Assembly: GCF_900108915.1 (NCBI RefSeq)
Contig: NZ_FNYH01000008.1
Coordinates: forward strand, 1-64,000
Direction: 5' to 3'
From: Allopseudospirillum japonicum
GTDB lineage: Bacteria > Pseudomonadota > Gammaproteobacteria > Pseudomonadales > Halomonadaceae
DNA length: 64,000 bases
A program made the position numbers and the translations under genes. Below the pieces are notes generated by a model, which was given only the letters and a program-made list of their open reading frames with translations, was not told the origin of the DNA and did no database searches. Position 1 is the first letter of the stretch; every line of letters starts with the position of its first letter. This document shows, piece by piece, positions 55,012-64,000 of the stretch.

Positions 55012-56393
55012 ATCGGCTGCTGCATTCGATAACGCAAGCGCCATACTAATAAAGCCGCTGCGCAGGTGAGCCCAGCAATCAAGCCGTACCAAAAGCCATA
55101 GACGCCTAAAGGTGGTACGGTCAATCCGAGAAGATCAACCTCTAAAAGCCCTAAAGTATAGCCACCACCTAATCCAACAATCCAATAGGCAAATAAAGTC
55201 ACCCACATAATGACTCGGGTATCTTTATAGCCACGCAAAGCACCTGCACAAGTAACCTGCAAAGCATCAGAAATTTGATAAGCCGCGGCAATACTGACCA
55301 AGGTAGCCGCTAACTGGATGACTTGGGTATTTTCTGTATACAAGCTGACTAAGGTGGTTGCGGCAAGCAACATACTGATGGCCATCATGCAGGCGATGAC
55401 TAAGGCGGTCCAAATACCACGGGTCGCAAGGCTGGCGGCGTATTCCAGCTGGTGCGCACCTACGGCATTACCCACCCGAATGGTTAATGCCATCCCTAAG
55501 CTTAAAGGCAACATAAATAAGAGGGAGGTTAAATTAATCGCAATTTGATGTGCTGCTAGCACGGTTTCGCCAAAGCGGGCAATAAATAAGGCAATCACTG
55601 CAAATAAAGACACTTCTGCAAAAATGGCGACCCCGATGGGCAAGCCGACCACTAGAATTTCTTTAAAAATAGCTGGCACCCAACCGGTAAATTTGCGATA
55701 CAGAGGAATCATGGCAAAGCTTTGGCTGCGTCCTGTATAGGCAAGTGCAAGCAGCAACATGACCCAGAAAGAAAGGGCTGTCGCATAACCACAGCCAACA
55801 GCGCCTAACTGAGGAAACCCCCAAGCCCCATAAATTAACGCATAGTTTGCTGGAATATTGAGCAAAAGCCCACATAAAGCAATCAAGAGCATAGGGCGTG
55901 CGTGTCCTAGTGCCTCGCAGTAGCTGCGTAAAATTTGGAAACCTGCCACTGCGGGTAAACCCCAAGCCAGCGCTTGTAAATACGCCACGCTTAAGCGACG
56001 GATTTCCGTTTCTACCTGCATCGCAAGGAAGAGAACTTCGCTATGCGTCAATACCCAAACACCTAACACCGTGAGTAAAATAGCGACCCAAAGGGCTTGT
56101 TGCACACTGGCAGCAATTAAACCGTATTGGCGTGCTCCTTGGGCTTGCGCAACCAGGGCTGTCGTGGCTAATAAAGTACCAATTACAAATAAAAATAAGG
56201 GCATCCATAAACTGGAGCCAACAGATATGGCGGCAAGATCCAGCGCACTCAGGCGTCCGGCCATCAGGGTATCGACGACACTCATACCCGTTTGTGCAAC
56301 TTGTGCCCCGAGAATCGGCCAAGCTAATTGTAATAAGGATTGCAGTGAGATCCACCAAGCTTCCTTACTGGTTGCATCGGATTGATATTTCAT
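55008..56393 (-). CDS. MATE-family multidrug exporter
   Basis: A protein of 461 residues with 12 membrane helices in two halves (PILGAQVAQTGMSVVDTLMAGRL at helix 1-2; the matching LPIGVAIFAEVSLFAVIALFIARFG in the second half). It is of the NorM-type branch that expels cationic drugs with sodium or protons. I see no clear ribosome site before the ATG at 56393. Confidence 0.9.
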   Translation of the reverse strand: MKYQSDATSKEAWWISLQSLLQLAWPILGAQVAQTGMSVVDTLMAGRLSALDLAAISVGSSLWMPLFLFVIGTLLATTALVAQAQGARQYGLIAASVQQALWVAILLTVLGVWVLTHSEVLFLAMQVETEIRRLSVAYLQALAWGLPAVAGFQILRSYCEALGHARPMLLIALCGLLLNIPANYALIYGAWGFPQLGAVGCGYATALSFWVMLLLALAYTGRSQSFAMIPLYRKFTGWVPAIFKEILVVGLPIGVAIFAEVSLFAVIALFIARFGETVLAAHQIAINLTSLLFMLPLSLGMALTIRVGNAVGAHQLEYAASLATRGIWTALVIACMMAISMLLAATTLVSLYTENTQVIQLAATLVSIAAAYQISDALQVTCAGALRGYKDTRVIMWVTLFAYWIVGLGGGYTLGLLEVDLLGLTVPPLGVYGFWYGLIAGLTCAAALLVWRLRYRMQQPI

Positions 56394-56455
56394 AACAAGA
56401 GAACAATTCCATTCAGGTTAGAAAAATTGCATTGATATTGAAAGGAGTGAATAAA

Positions 56456-56818
56456 ATGGCATCTTCCAGTGCAGTCACTTACAGTCTGAGCCCGCCTGCC
56501 ATGCCAGAGGCTTGTGAGCTATGTCAGCGCCAAGGTGAAGCTTTAACCAAACACCATCTCATTCCAAAAACACGCCATAATAAGCCGCAAGTGCGTAAGC
56601 GTTTCACACGTCAACAAAGGCTCACGCAAATTTTATGGGTTTGCCGTCCTTGCCATGATCATCTACACCGTTGCTTTAGTGAAAGCGAGTTGGCCGCGCG
56701 TTTGTACACTAAAGAGGCTTTGTTAGCAGAGGCGCAAATCCAAGAATTTATTGCGTGGATTGGTACGCGCCCAAGCGGATTTCGCCCTAAATCGCCACAT
56801 CGCAGAATGAAAGGCTAG
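56456..56818 (+). CDS. Small HNH-type zinc protein
   Basis: A protein of 120 residues. Paired cysteines (CELC near 21, CRPC near 62), a double histidine in TKHHLIPK, and HDHLH after the second pair form an HNH/zinc-finger nuclease-like core; the tail is basic. Related small proteins are common in gammaproteobacteria, with no defined role. Start at 56456 has AAAGGAG eight bases upstream. Confidence 0.8.
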   Translation: MASSSAVTYSLSPPAMPEACELCQRQGEALTKHHLIPKTRHNKPQVRKRFTRQQRLTQILWVCRPCHDHLHRCFSESELAARLYTKEALLAEAQIQEFIAWIGTRPSGFRPKSPHRRMKG

Positions 56819-56877
56819 TTCGGATTCAATAAGAAGCTGGTTATAATCAGGTTTTTGCTAATAGGGAAGCGTTGAGC

Positions 56878-57465
56878 ATGGGTTCTCACACAGCCTCTTA
56901 TCAGGCTGAAGACTTAATACAACTTTTTAATCAGTGTTTTTTGCAGACCTATCGTACACGTTTAGCCGCGAGTGAGGGAGAACCCTTGTATTTACCGGCG
57001 GCTGATCCACAAGGGACGCATCAAATTCTATTTGCTTACGGATATTTTCGCAGTGCATTACATGAAATTAGCCATTGGTGCATTGCCGGTAGCGCGCGTA
57101 GATTACAGGAAGATTATGGCTATTGGTATGCGCCCGATGGACGCACAAAAGCACAACAAGCTGCCTTTGCACGTGTTGAGGTCAACCCCCAAGCCTTAGA
57201 GCTGATCTTGACGACCGCAACAGGGCACCCTTTTTGTGTGAGTTTGGATAATCTGGCATCGCCACCAACGGCAAGCGAATATCAAAGCTTTCAGCTGGCC
57301 GTCTACCAAAAGGCGGTGGCTTATCTGCAAACGCCTACCAGCTTACCAGCACGCGGCGCCACGTTTTTTCATGCGCTTTGTGCGCATTATCAACGCCAGC
57401 CGACGCAAGTTTACCAGCAAATTGTGCAAGCGCTTGCATCAATCCGCCATTTATCGCCACCGTAA
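56878..57465 (+). CDS. epmC: Elongation factor P hydroxylase
   Basis: A protein of 195 residues. The HEISHWCIAGSARR metal-binding segment and DYGYWYAPDGR identify EpmC (YfcM). It hydroxylates the beta-lysyl-lysine that EpmA and EpmB put on elongation factor P. EpmA and EpmB are not in the window. TATAAT at 56842-56847 may be its -10 box, with a weak -35 (TTCGGA) 17 bases before it. Confidence 0.92.
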   Translation: MGSHTASYQAEDLIQLFNQCFLQTYRTRLAASEGEPLYLPAADPQGTHQILFAYGYFRSALHEISHWCIAGSARRLQEDYGYWYAPDGRTKAQQAAFARVEVNPQALELILTTATGHPFCVSLDNLASPPTASEYQSFQLAVYQKAVAYLQTPTSLPARGATFFHALCAHYQRQPTQVYQQIVQALASIRHLSPP

Positions 57466-57632
57466 ATAACGCACTGCCCTGTCGAAGCCTGTGTTTTTAC
57501 TAAGTCTTGCACGCAGTTTTGCAGGGCTTGGTGTTGGCAAGGCTTCTGCTCTCTTGACAACCCAAGGCTTCAACAAGTCACCTGCATCAGCTTGGATGTG
57601 GGGCAAGGGATTCTCTGAAGGAAACGCACACC

Positions 57633-59144
57633 ATGTTAAATCAAGACCAGATTAACAAAGCCCTATGGAACGCCTGCGATACCTTTCGTGGCACTATCAG
57701 CGCAGACACTTATAAAGATTTTATCCTCACCATGCTGTTCCTTAAGTACATCTCGGATGTGTGGCAGGATCACTACGATAGCTACAAGGCCGAGTACGGC
57801 GACGAGCCAGAACTTATCGAAGAGATGATGAAGAACGAGCGCTTTGTGCTGCCCAAAGCGGCCAGTTTTTACACTCTGTATGAGAAACGCCATGAACCCG
57901 GCAATGGGGAGCGTATCGACCAAGCCTTACACGCGATTGAAGAAGCCAACGGCACCAAGCTGAAAGACGCGGGTAAAAGTGTGTTCCAAGATATTAGCTT
58001 TAACACGGATAAGCTGGGTGAAGAAAAGCAAAAGAACACGATTTTGCGCCATCTGCTGGAAGATTTTGCCAAAGAGGATCTTAACCTCAAGCCGAGCCGT
58101 GTCGGTACCCTGGATGTGATTGGCAATGCCTACGAATATTTAATTAAAAACTTTGCTGCCAGTGGTGGGCAGAAAGCCGGTGAGTTTTACACCCCGCCGG
58201 AAGTCAGTGATTTAATGGCTGAACTCCTGGACCCACAACCGGGCAATAGGATTTGTGACCCGGCTTGTGGCTCTGGTTCCTTGCTGATGAAATGTGGCCG
58301 TAAAGTCTTGGCCAATCATGGTAACAAACAGTATGCCCTCTATGGTCAGGAAGCCATTGGTTCCACTTGGTCGCTGGCGAAAATGAATATGTTTTTGCAC
58401 GGGGAAGATAACCATAAGATCGAATGGGGCGACACCATCCGCAACCCCAAGTTGCTGGATAAAAACGGCGATCTGATGCTGTTTGATATTGTCACCGCTA
58501 ACCCACCGTTTTCCTTAGATAAATGGGGCCATGATGAGGCCGAACACGATAAGTTCAGTCGTTTTCGCCGTGGTGTGCCACCCAAAACTAAAGGCGATTA
58601 TGCCTTTATCCTGCATATGATCGAAACCCTAAAACCGCAAGGGCGTATGGGAGTTGTGGTACCCCACGGTGTACTCTTCCGCGGATCAAGTGAAGGCAAG
58701 ATCCGTAAGCAACTGATTGACGAAAACCTGCTCGATGCGGTGATTGGTCTACCGGAGAAACTCTTTTACGGTACCGGCATTCCGGCGGCAATTTTGATTT
58801 TTAATAAAGCCAAAACAGGCACTAGCACCCTATTTATCGATGCTAGCCGTGAGTTTAAAGCCGGTAAAAATCAGAACCTGCTCACCGATGACAATATCCG
58901 CAAGATTGTGCAGACCTACCGCAACAACGTCAGCGTTGATAAATACGCCTATATTGCCAGCCTTGATGAGATTAAAGAGAACGACTACAACCTGAATATC
59001 CCGCGCTATGTCGATACTTTTGAAGAAGAGAAAGAAATCGATCTGATGGCGGTACGGGCTGAGCGTGAACAACTCAAAGCGCAACTGAATGAGCTGGAAG
59101 GTGAAATGGATAAGTACCTTAAGGAGTTGGGTTATGGTGCCTGA
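57633..59144 (+). CDS. hsdM: Type I restriction-modification system, methyltransferase subunit
   Basis: A protein of 503 residues. An N-terminal helical domain (LWNACDTFRGTISADTYKDF) precedes an adenine-N6 methyltransferase with the SAM motif DPACGSGSLLMK (near 208) and the catalytic NPPF (near 289). It modifies the target chosen by HsdS. Base and codon use here are more GC-rich than in hsdS. AAGGA lies before the ATG. It opens the defence operon. Confidence 0.97.
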   Translation: MLNQDQINKALWNACDTFRGTISADTYKDFILTMLFLKYISDVWQDHYDSYKAEYGDEPELIEEMMKNERFVLPKAASFYTLYEKRHEPGNGERIDQALHAIEEANGTKLKDAGKSVFQDISFNTDKLGEEKQKNTILRHLLEDFAKEDLNLKPSRVGTLDVIGNAYEYLIKNFAASGGQKAGEFYTPPEVSDLMAELLDPQPGNRICDPACGSGSLLMKCGRKVLANHGNKQYALYGQEAIGSTWSLAKMNMFLHGEDNHKIEWGDTIRNPKLLDKNGDLMLFDIVTANPPFSLDKWGHDEAEHDKFSRFRRGVPPKTKGDYAFILHMIETLKPQGRMGVVVPHGVLFRGSSEGKIRKQLIDENLLDAVIGLPEKLFYGTGIPAAILIFNKAKTGTSTLFIDASREFKAGKNQNLLTDDNIRKIVQTYRNNVSVDKYAYIASLDEIKENDYNLNIPRYVDTFEEEKEIDLMAVRAEREQLKAQLNELEGEMDKYLKELGYGA

Positions 59145-60327
59145 AGGGTGGAAACAAGAGTCGCTAGGAAGTCTTTTTGAGTTAAAAAATGGATTGAATA
59201 CCGAAAAAGATCAATATGGCAGTGGTTACAAATTCGTAAATGTTATGGATGTCTTTAAAAATGACATACTGACAGAATCCAAAATTATTGGGCGTGTTCA
59301 GGTTACAGATAGCCAGCTTGAAGGCTATCAGATTAAATATGGTGATGTTTTATTTAATCGTACATCTGAAACTTTTGATGAAATAGCAATGGCGGCGGTT
59401 TATTTAGATGATGCGATTGCTACGTTTGGCGGATTTGTAATTAGAGGGCGGCCTACTGGAGATGACATTTTATCAGACTATTCACCTTTTCTATTTCAAT
59501 CTAAAAATTATAGAAGTCAGGCAATAAAACTAGGTCAAGGAGCGGTTCGAGCGAATATTGGGCAAAAAGACTTATCCAAGGTTTTGGTCTTATTACCCCC
59601 ACTCCCCGAACAAAAGAAAATCGCCCAAATCCTCTCCACCTGGGATAAGGCCATCACTACCACCGAACAACTACTTGCCAACAGCCAACAGCAGAAAAAA
59701 GCCCTAATGCAACAACTGCTTACCGGCAAAAAGCGCCTGCTGGATCAGAATGGGGAAAGGTTTCAGGGGGAGTGGCTAAGAAATTCGTTGAAAGACTTGG
59801 TAGAGATTATCTACGGGAAGTCCCCCAAGGAAGTTGTCAGCCCAACAGGTTCATTTCCAATATATGGAACTGGGGGAATTGGGGGATTTGCGTCCGAAGC
59901 TCTCTGTGAAGAGACAGCCGTTTTGATTGGGCGCAAAGGGACCATCGACAAGCCTCTTTATATCAGTGAGCCGTTTTGGGCCATTGATACGACGTTTTAT
60001 TGTTTGCCAAAGACAGATACTGACTTGAAATGGTTTTACTATCTAGTTGGTAGTTTGAAACTTAGAAGTTTTAGCGAGGCATCTGGTGTTCCGAGTTTGT
60101 CTCGAGAAACTTTAAATGCGATTAAGGTTTCAGTGCCGTCTACCATCGAAGAACAACAAAAAATCGCTGCGGTACTCTCCGCTGCCGATCAGGAAATCAC
60201 CACCTTGCAACAAAAGTTGAATCACCTAAAACAAGAGAAAAAAGCCCTCATGCAGCAGCTATTGACGGGGAAGCGAAGAGTACGATTAAACGATCAAAAT
60301 ACTAAGGCCACAACTGATGGAAATTAA
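59134..60327 (+). CDS. hsdS: Type I restriction-modification system, specificity subunit
   Basis: A protein of 397 residues. Two target-recognition domains (about 1-145 and 215-345), each followed by a conserved helix that ends in near-identical KKALMQQLLTGK motifs (about 190 and 388). The repeats let two half-sites be read. The recognition domains are AT-rich, unlike the helices, a usual sign of domain exchange. ATG at 59134 overlaps the hsdM stop by 11 bases and has AAGGAG seven bases upstream. Confidence 0.96.
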   Translation: MVPEGWKQESLGSLFELKNGLNTEKDQYGSGYKFVNVMDVFKNDILTESKIIGRVQVTDSQLEGYQIKYGDVLFNRTSETFDEIAMAAVYLDDAIATFGGFVIRGRPTGDDILSDYSPFLFQSKNYRSQAIKLGQGAVRANIGQKDLSKVLVLLPPLPEQKKIAQILSTWDKAITTTEQLLANSQQQKKALMQQLLTGKKRLLDQNGERFQGEWLRNSLKDLVEIIYGKSPKEVVSPTGSFPIYGTGGIGGFASEALCEETAVLIGRKGTIDKPLYISEPFWAIDTTFYCLPKTDTDLKWFYYLVGSLKLRSFSEASGVPSLSRETLNAIKVSVPSTIEEQQKIAAVLSAADQEITTLQQKLNHLKQEKKALMQQLLTGKRRVRLNDQNTKATTDGN

Positions 60328-61666
60328 ACGATTTCGCCTGACTAATTTAGGGCGTTTTAGCGAATTAGAGGCAGAGCTAGCGCCAACACAAGAGCTAAAC
60401 AGCAATGTGACGGTTTTTATTGGTAACAATGGCGCGGGTAAAACCTCCATCTTAAAAGCGCTTGCCACCAGTTTAAGCTGGTTTGTTGCGCGGCTTCGTA
60501 GCGAAAAAGGCAGTGGTAGCCCAATTCCAGAAGGAGTTATTTTAAATGGTCAACCTTCTGCATTGATTGATGTTACTGTTTTAGACGATCACGGTCAGTC
60601 AAGTAATCCAGATTATCGTTGGTCGCTTGCAAAAACTCAGAAGGGCAAAAAAAACAAGTTTAACTCTAACTTAAACGATGCTAGTCGGTTAGCAGATGAT
60701 TATCGCGCCGCCATCACCCATAAGGAACAAGCCAGTTTGCCACTGATAGCCTTCTACCCAGTTGAGCGGGTGGTATTGGATATTCCGCTCAAGATTAAAG
60801 AACGCCATAGTTTTGGGCAGCTCGATGGTTATGATAATTCGCTCAATCAAGGGGTTGACTTTCGGCGGTTTTTTGAATGGTTTCGTGAGCGCGAAGATGC
60901 CGAAAATGAAACGGGCGTGCCGCAAGATGTGCTGGATAAACTCTTGGAAACGTTGGGTGATAATCACGACGTTTGGCATAAGTTGCAGTCGTTAATGGCC
61001 TCTTCACGTGATAGGCAACTGACCGCTGTACGTACTGCTATTAGCAACTTTATGCCGGGCTTTAGTAATTTAAGAGTACGCCGTAAGCCACGATTACATA
61101 TGTCAATTGATAAAAATGGCCAAACGCTGAATGTATTACAACTTTCACAAGGGGAAAAGTCGCTGATGGCACTTGTTGGAGATGTTGCCCGCCGTTTAGC
61201 CATGATGAACCCCGCGCTTGAAAACCCGCTGCATGGTGATGGTATTGTGCTGATTGATGAAGTTGACATGCATCTGCACCCCACTTGGCAGCGCAGCATT
61301 ATTGAGCGACTAACCTCTACCTTCCCTAACTGCCAATTGATTTTAACCACTCACTCACCTTTAGTGATTAGTGATTATAAAAATGTACTGGTTTACTCGT
61401 TAGATGACGGTGAGGTAAGTCAGGTGCCATCGCAATATGGAGAGGATGCAAATAGCGTGTTACTCAATGTCATGGATACTCATATCAGAAATGCACAGAT
61501 AACAACACGACTTAGCAATCTGCGAGATCTAATTGAAGACGGAAACATTGTTAAAGCACGGAGCTTGCTTGCGGAGCTTGAAACTGAATTACCCACGCAA
61601 CATTTGGAGCTGAGCAAAAGCAGATTGCTCCTTCGTAAGGAGGAGTTGCGGCGTGCGAAAAATTGA
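60317..61666 (+). CDS. Septu-like (PtuA-type) AAA ATPase inside the hsd operon
   Basis: A protein of 449 residues with an OLD/RecF-like ATPase core: Walker A GNNGAGKTS (36-44), signature LSQGEKSL (near 275), Walker B IVLIDEVDMHLHP (near 312) and THSPLVI after it. It has no nuclease domain. ATPases of this type paired with the HNH protein that follows make the Septu defence system (PtuA-PtuB) and also serve as effectors in some retrons. No reverse transcriptase is present here. The start overlaps the hsdS stop by 11 bases, so translation is coupled. Confidence 0.85.
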   Translation: MEIKRFRLTNLGRFSELEAELAPTQELNSNVTVFIGNNGAGKTSILKALATSLSWFVARLRSEKGSGSPIPEGVILNGQPSALIDVTVLDDHGQSSNPDYRWSLAKTQKGKKNKFNSNLNDASRLADDYRAAITHKEQASLPLIAFYPVERVVLDIPLKIKERHSFGQLDGYDNSLNQGVDFRRFFEWFREREDAENETGVPQDVLDKLLETLGDNHDVWHKLQSLMASSRDRQLTAVRTAISNFMPGFSNLRVRRKPRLHMSIDKNGQTLNVLQLSQGEKSLMALVGDVARRLAMMNPALENPLHGDGIVLIDEVDMHLHPTWQRSIIERLTSTFPNCQLILTTHSPLVISDYKNVLVYSLDDGEVSQVPSQYGEDANSVLLNVMDTHIRNAQITTRLSNLRDLIEDGNIVKARSLLAELETELPTQHLELSKSRLLLRKEELRRAKN

Positions 61667-62294
61667 CAAAGGTATTGAGCCTCTTAGCTTAATAGCTTTT
61701 AAACAAGGCTCACCGAATGCGCGTTATTCTGACTTATCGGATGTTGAACGTAGAGACATTAGAGCTGCCTGTACCACAGAGCAATTTTATCTGTGCGCAT
61801 ATTGCTGCCAGTTAATTTCTGGCGATAATTCAGACACCATGAACGAGCATGTTGAGGCTCAAGCTATTGCTCCAAACCGCTCACTGGATTTTACCAATAT
61901 TGTTGCCAGTTGCAGAAAGCCAAACCAGTGTGACGCTGCACATGGTTCTCGGCCATTAACACTCACGCCATTGATGCAAGAGTGTGAGACAGAGCTTCGC
62001 TTTAGAATGAGTGGTCGTGTGGAAGGGCTTACAGAGCGGGCAGAGAATAGTATCCAGGTTCTCAATCTGGGCGATACAGAAAAAAATAATAAGGCACTGA
62101 TTGAGATGCGTAAGCAACTAATAGATAGCCTCATTTGGGAAAAATATGGAGATGATCCTGCCAATCTTGAATTGGAAGATGATAAGGAACTTTTAAACTT
62201 GCTTATTGACGATCTATTAACGCCAGAAGAAGGGAAATTGGCGCCATTTGCACCCGTACTTGTGAATATTCTGAGAAAAAGAATGGCTGACTAA
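61653..62294 (+). CDS. Septu-like (PtuB-type, TIGR02646) HNH endonuclease inside the hsd operon
   Basis: A protein of 213 residues starting at a GTG with AAGGAGG upstream, 14 bases inside the ATPase gene. Zinc and active-site candidates are C48 and C51 (CAYC), E65-H66, N82, C87, C93 and H97. The opening MRKIDKGIEP and LCAYC are typical of the TIGR02646 HNH family seen with PtuA and in retron loci. It would cut DNA or RNA when released or activated by the ATPase. Confidence 0.85.
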   Translation: MRKIDKGIEPLSLIAFKQGSPNARYSDLSDVERRDIRAACTTEQFYLCAYCCQLISGDNSDTMNEHVEAQAIAPNRSLDFTNIVASCRKPNQCDAAHGSRPLTLTPLMQECETELRFRMSGRVEGLTERAENSIQVLNLGDTEKNNKALIEMRKQLIDSLIWEKYGDDPANLELEDDKELLNLLIDDLLTPEEGKLAPFAPVLVNILRKRMAD

Positions 62295-62337
62295 TCAGAT
62301 TGCAGCTCAAGTATCAGGGATTGAAGAGAGATAAGGC

Positions 62338-64000
62338 ATGACACAATACACACCAAAATTTCAGGAAGAATACAGTGCCAAGTTACCTGCGCTGACGTTA
62401 TTGACTAACCTAGGGTGGTCGTTTCTCTCGCCTGCACGCGCGTTAGCTGCCCGAGATGGTAAAACGGATGCTGTTGTATTACGCCAAGTGCTACGCACTG
62501 AACTGCAAAAACGCACCTTTACCTTTGCGGGGAAGCGTTATCCCCTCTCTGAAAAAGCCATTGATAACTTGATTGCCGAGGTTTGCAGCCCCGCACTTAA
62601 CGAAGGCTTGTTAACCGCGAATGAGCGCCTGTACAACCATTTGCTGTATGGCATTTCGGTCACTGAATTTGTGGATGGCAAAAAAGCCAGCCCGACGGTT
62701 GCGCTGATTGATTGGCAGAACCCAGCCAATAACAGCTTTGTATTCACCGAAGAGTTTACCGTGACCCGTTCCAATGGCGTCGAGAGCAGACGCCCAGATA
62801 TTGTCTGTTTTGTCAACGGTATTCCCCTCGTGGTCATGGAAGCTAAGCGCCCAGATGGCAACACAAAAAAAGGCCCAACGATTGATGAAGGCATTTCGCA
62901 AAGCCTGCGTAATCAGCGCCCCGATGAGATTCCTCACCTGTTTGCTTACAGCCAGCTATTGCTATCGATCAATGGCAATGAGGGGCGCTATGGCACTTGT
63001 GGCACGCCCGCTAAGTTCTGGGCCGCTTGGCGTGAGGAAGATATCACCGATGCCGAGATGCACGCCATCAAAAACAAAAAGCTTTCAGAGGACGCCTTAG
63101 CCAACTTGTTCGCGCATCGACCGGTGCAAGACTTAGACTGGTATCAAAACCTGACGGCTGCCGGTGAGCTGGCGGTGACCGGTCAAGATCAATTACTGAT
63201 CAGCCTATTAAGCCCTGCCCGCCTGCTGGAAATGATGCGTTATTTTACCCTGTTTGATAAAAAGGTGGGCAAAATCGTCGCCCGCTATCAGCAGGTGTTC
63301 GGTATCAAACGATTGATTGAACGCATCAATACCCGCACCAGTACAGGCGGCCGTGAAGGCGGTGTGATCTGGCATACCACTGGGTCGGGTAAGTCATTCA
63401 CCATGGTGTTTTTAAGTAAGGCGTTGATTCTGCATGACAGCCTCAAGCAGTGTCGCATTGTGGTGGTGACGGATCGAGTGGATCTTGAGCGTCAGCTTAG
63501 CAAGACTTTTGCCTCAGGTGGTGAACTGGCAGACAAGAAAGATAAAGCTGCGGCTATGGCCACCTCGGGGAAACGCTTAGCGGAGCAGATTGGCAAGGGC
63601 ACGGAGCGGATTATCTTCTCGCTGATCCAGAAATTTAATACCGCGACAAAACTCCCAGAATGCATCAATACCAGCTCGGATATCATCGTACTGATCGATG
63701 AGGGGCACCGAAGCCAGGGCGGTGAAAACCATATCCGCATGAAACAGGCACTACCTAAAGCAGCCTTCGTTGCTTTTACGGGGACACCCCTCCTCAAAGA
63801 CGATAAAACCACTAATAAATTTGGCCCGATTGTCCATGCCTATACCATGCAGCGCGCGGTGGAAGATCGGGCGGTCACCCCCTTGCTGTACGAAGAGCGT
63901 ATTCCCGATCTGGAGGTGAACGAACGCGCCATCGACAGCTGGTTCGAGCGTATTACTGAAGGGCTTTCCGATGACCAGAAAGCCGACCTAAAGCGCAAGT
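62338..64000 (+). CDS. hsdR: Type I restriction endonuclease subunit (5' part; runs off the window)
   Basis: At least 554 residues, no stop in the window. An N-terminal nuclease domain has RPDIVCFVNGIPLVVMEAKRP with E168 and K170 of the PD-(D/E)xK site; then a helicase motor with Walker A TTGSGKSFTM (near 347), DEGH (near 453) and FTGTP. It translocates and cuts unmodified DNA. ATG at 62338 follows AAGAGAG. The frame stays open to the last base. Confidence 0.96.
   Translation, partial: MTQYTPKFQEEYSAKLPALTLLTNLGWSFLSPARALAARDGKTDAVVLRQVLRTELQKRTFTFAGKRYPLSEKAIDNLIAEVCSPALNEGLLTANERLYNHLLYGISVTEFVDGKKASPTVALIDWQNPANNSFVFTEEFTVTRSNGVESRRPDIVCFVNGIPLVVMEAKRPDGNTKKGPTIDEGISQSLRNQRPDEIPHLFAYSQLLLSINGNEGRYGTCGTPAKFWAAWREEDITDAEMHAIKNKKLSEDALANLFAHRPVQDLDWYQNLTAAGELAVTGQDQLLISLLSPARLLEMMRYFTLFDKKVGKIVARYQQVFGIKRLIERINTRTSTGGREGGVIWHTTGSGKSFTMVFLSKALILHDSLKQCRIVVVTDRVDLERQLSKTFASGGELADKKDKAAAMATSGKRLAEQIGKGTERIIFSLIQKFNTATKLPECINTSSDIIVLIDEGHRSQGGENHIRMKQALPKAAFVAFTGTPLLKDDKTTNKFGPIVHAYTMQRAVEDRAVTPLLYEERIPDLEVNERAIDSWFERITEGLSDDQKADLKRK

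Noticed and set aside
59690-60290. Duplicated DNA in hsdS as a mobile element
   Set aside because: The two copies encode the conserved helices that every HsdS has; this is normal internal symmetry.
60317-62294. Retron with a PtuAB-like effector
   Set aside because: No reverse transcriptase or msr-msd-like inverted repeats lie near; the neighbours are hsd genes on both sides.

Overview
The window is a chromosomal segment of a proteobacterium, most likely a gammaproteobacterium. An EpmC-type elongation factor P hydroxylase, an E. coli-sized short-chain DAHP synthase, the lgt-thyA-folA order, adjacent NudF and CpdA genes, and PaaX-type control of phenylacetate genes point that way. GC is moderate and Shine-Dalgarno sites are good. 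I cannot name the genus. I see no rRNA, tRNA or CRISPR array.

Layout. 1-510: the 3' tip of a tnpB gene (IS200/IS605 family) and its right end, abutting a 5'-truncated gene. 524-6520: EVE-domain protein, an ammonium transporter fused to a chemotaxis signalling domain, an EamA exporter, an alpha-methylacyl-CoA racemase-like gene with a small membrane protein, and a CBS-pair protein. 6616-7817: DAHP synthase preceded by a leader peptide rich in Tyr, Trp and Phe and by mutually exclusive antiterminator and terminator hairpins. 7963-11821: DUF3087-like protein, lgt, thyA, folA and a ProQ/FinO-domain protein. 12056-15106: a periplasmic beta-propeller diguanylate cyclase.

15145-37413 is a complete-looking phenylacetate block. 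paaF-G-H-I-J-K runs leftward. Divergent from it are paaN and then paaY plus an extra crotonase, separated by a terminator. paaX lies in a leftward operon with two uncharacterised genes (DUF2889-like, DUF2939-like). A rightward Liv-type ABC importer follows, whose last ATPase carries an N-terminal hemerythrin domain. paaABCDE comes last. PaaK makes phenylacetyl-CoA, PaaABCE epoxidises it, PaaG isomerises it to the oxepin, PaaN oxidises the ring-opened aldehyde, and PaaJ, PaaF and PaaH finish by beta-oxidation. No MaoC-type ring-opening hydrolase is present in the window.

37557-57465 is mostly housekeeping and metabolism: a CSD-like membrane protein, a MASE1-CHASE-GGDEF-EAL protein, adk, a thiosulfate dehydrogenase pair (tsdB-tsdA), ppa, a proline operon (putA, a separate gene for the PutA C-terminal domain, putP), a Cache chemoreceptor, a SLAC1/TehA channel, nudF, cpdA, a MATE exporter, an HNH protein and epmC. 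57633-64000 (window end) is a defence operon: hsdM-hsdS, then a Septu-like ATPase and HNH nuclease pair, then hsdR (cut by the window end), with overlapping reading frames from hsdM through the HNH gene.

The most interesting items are the Septu-like pair inside the type I restriction operon, the aromatic attenuator, the natively split PutA, the hemerythrin-ABC ATPase and Amt-chemoreceptor fusions, and a possible pseudoknot between livK and livH.
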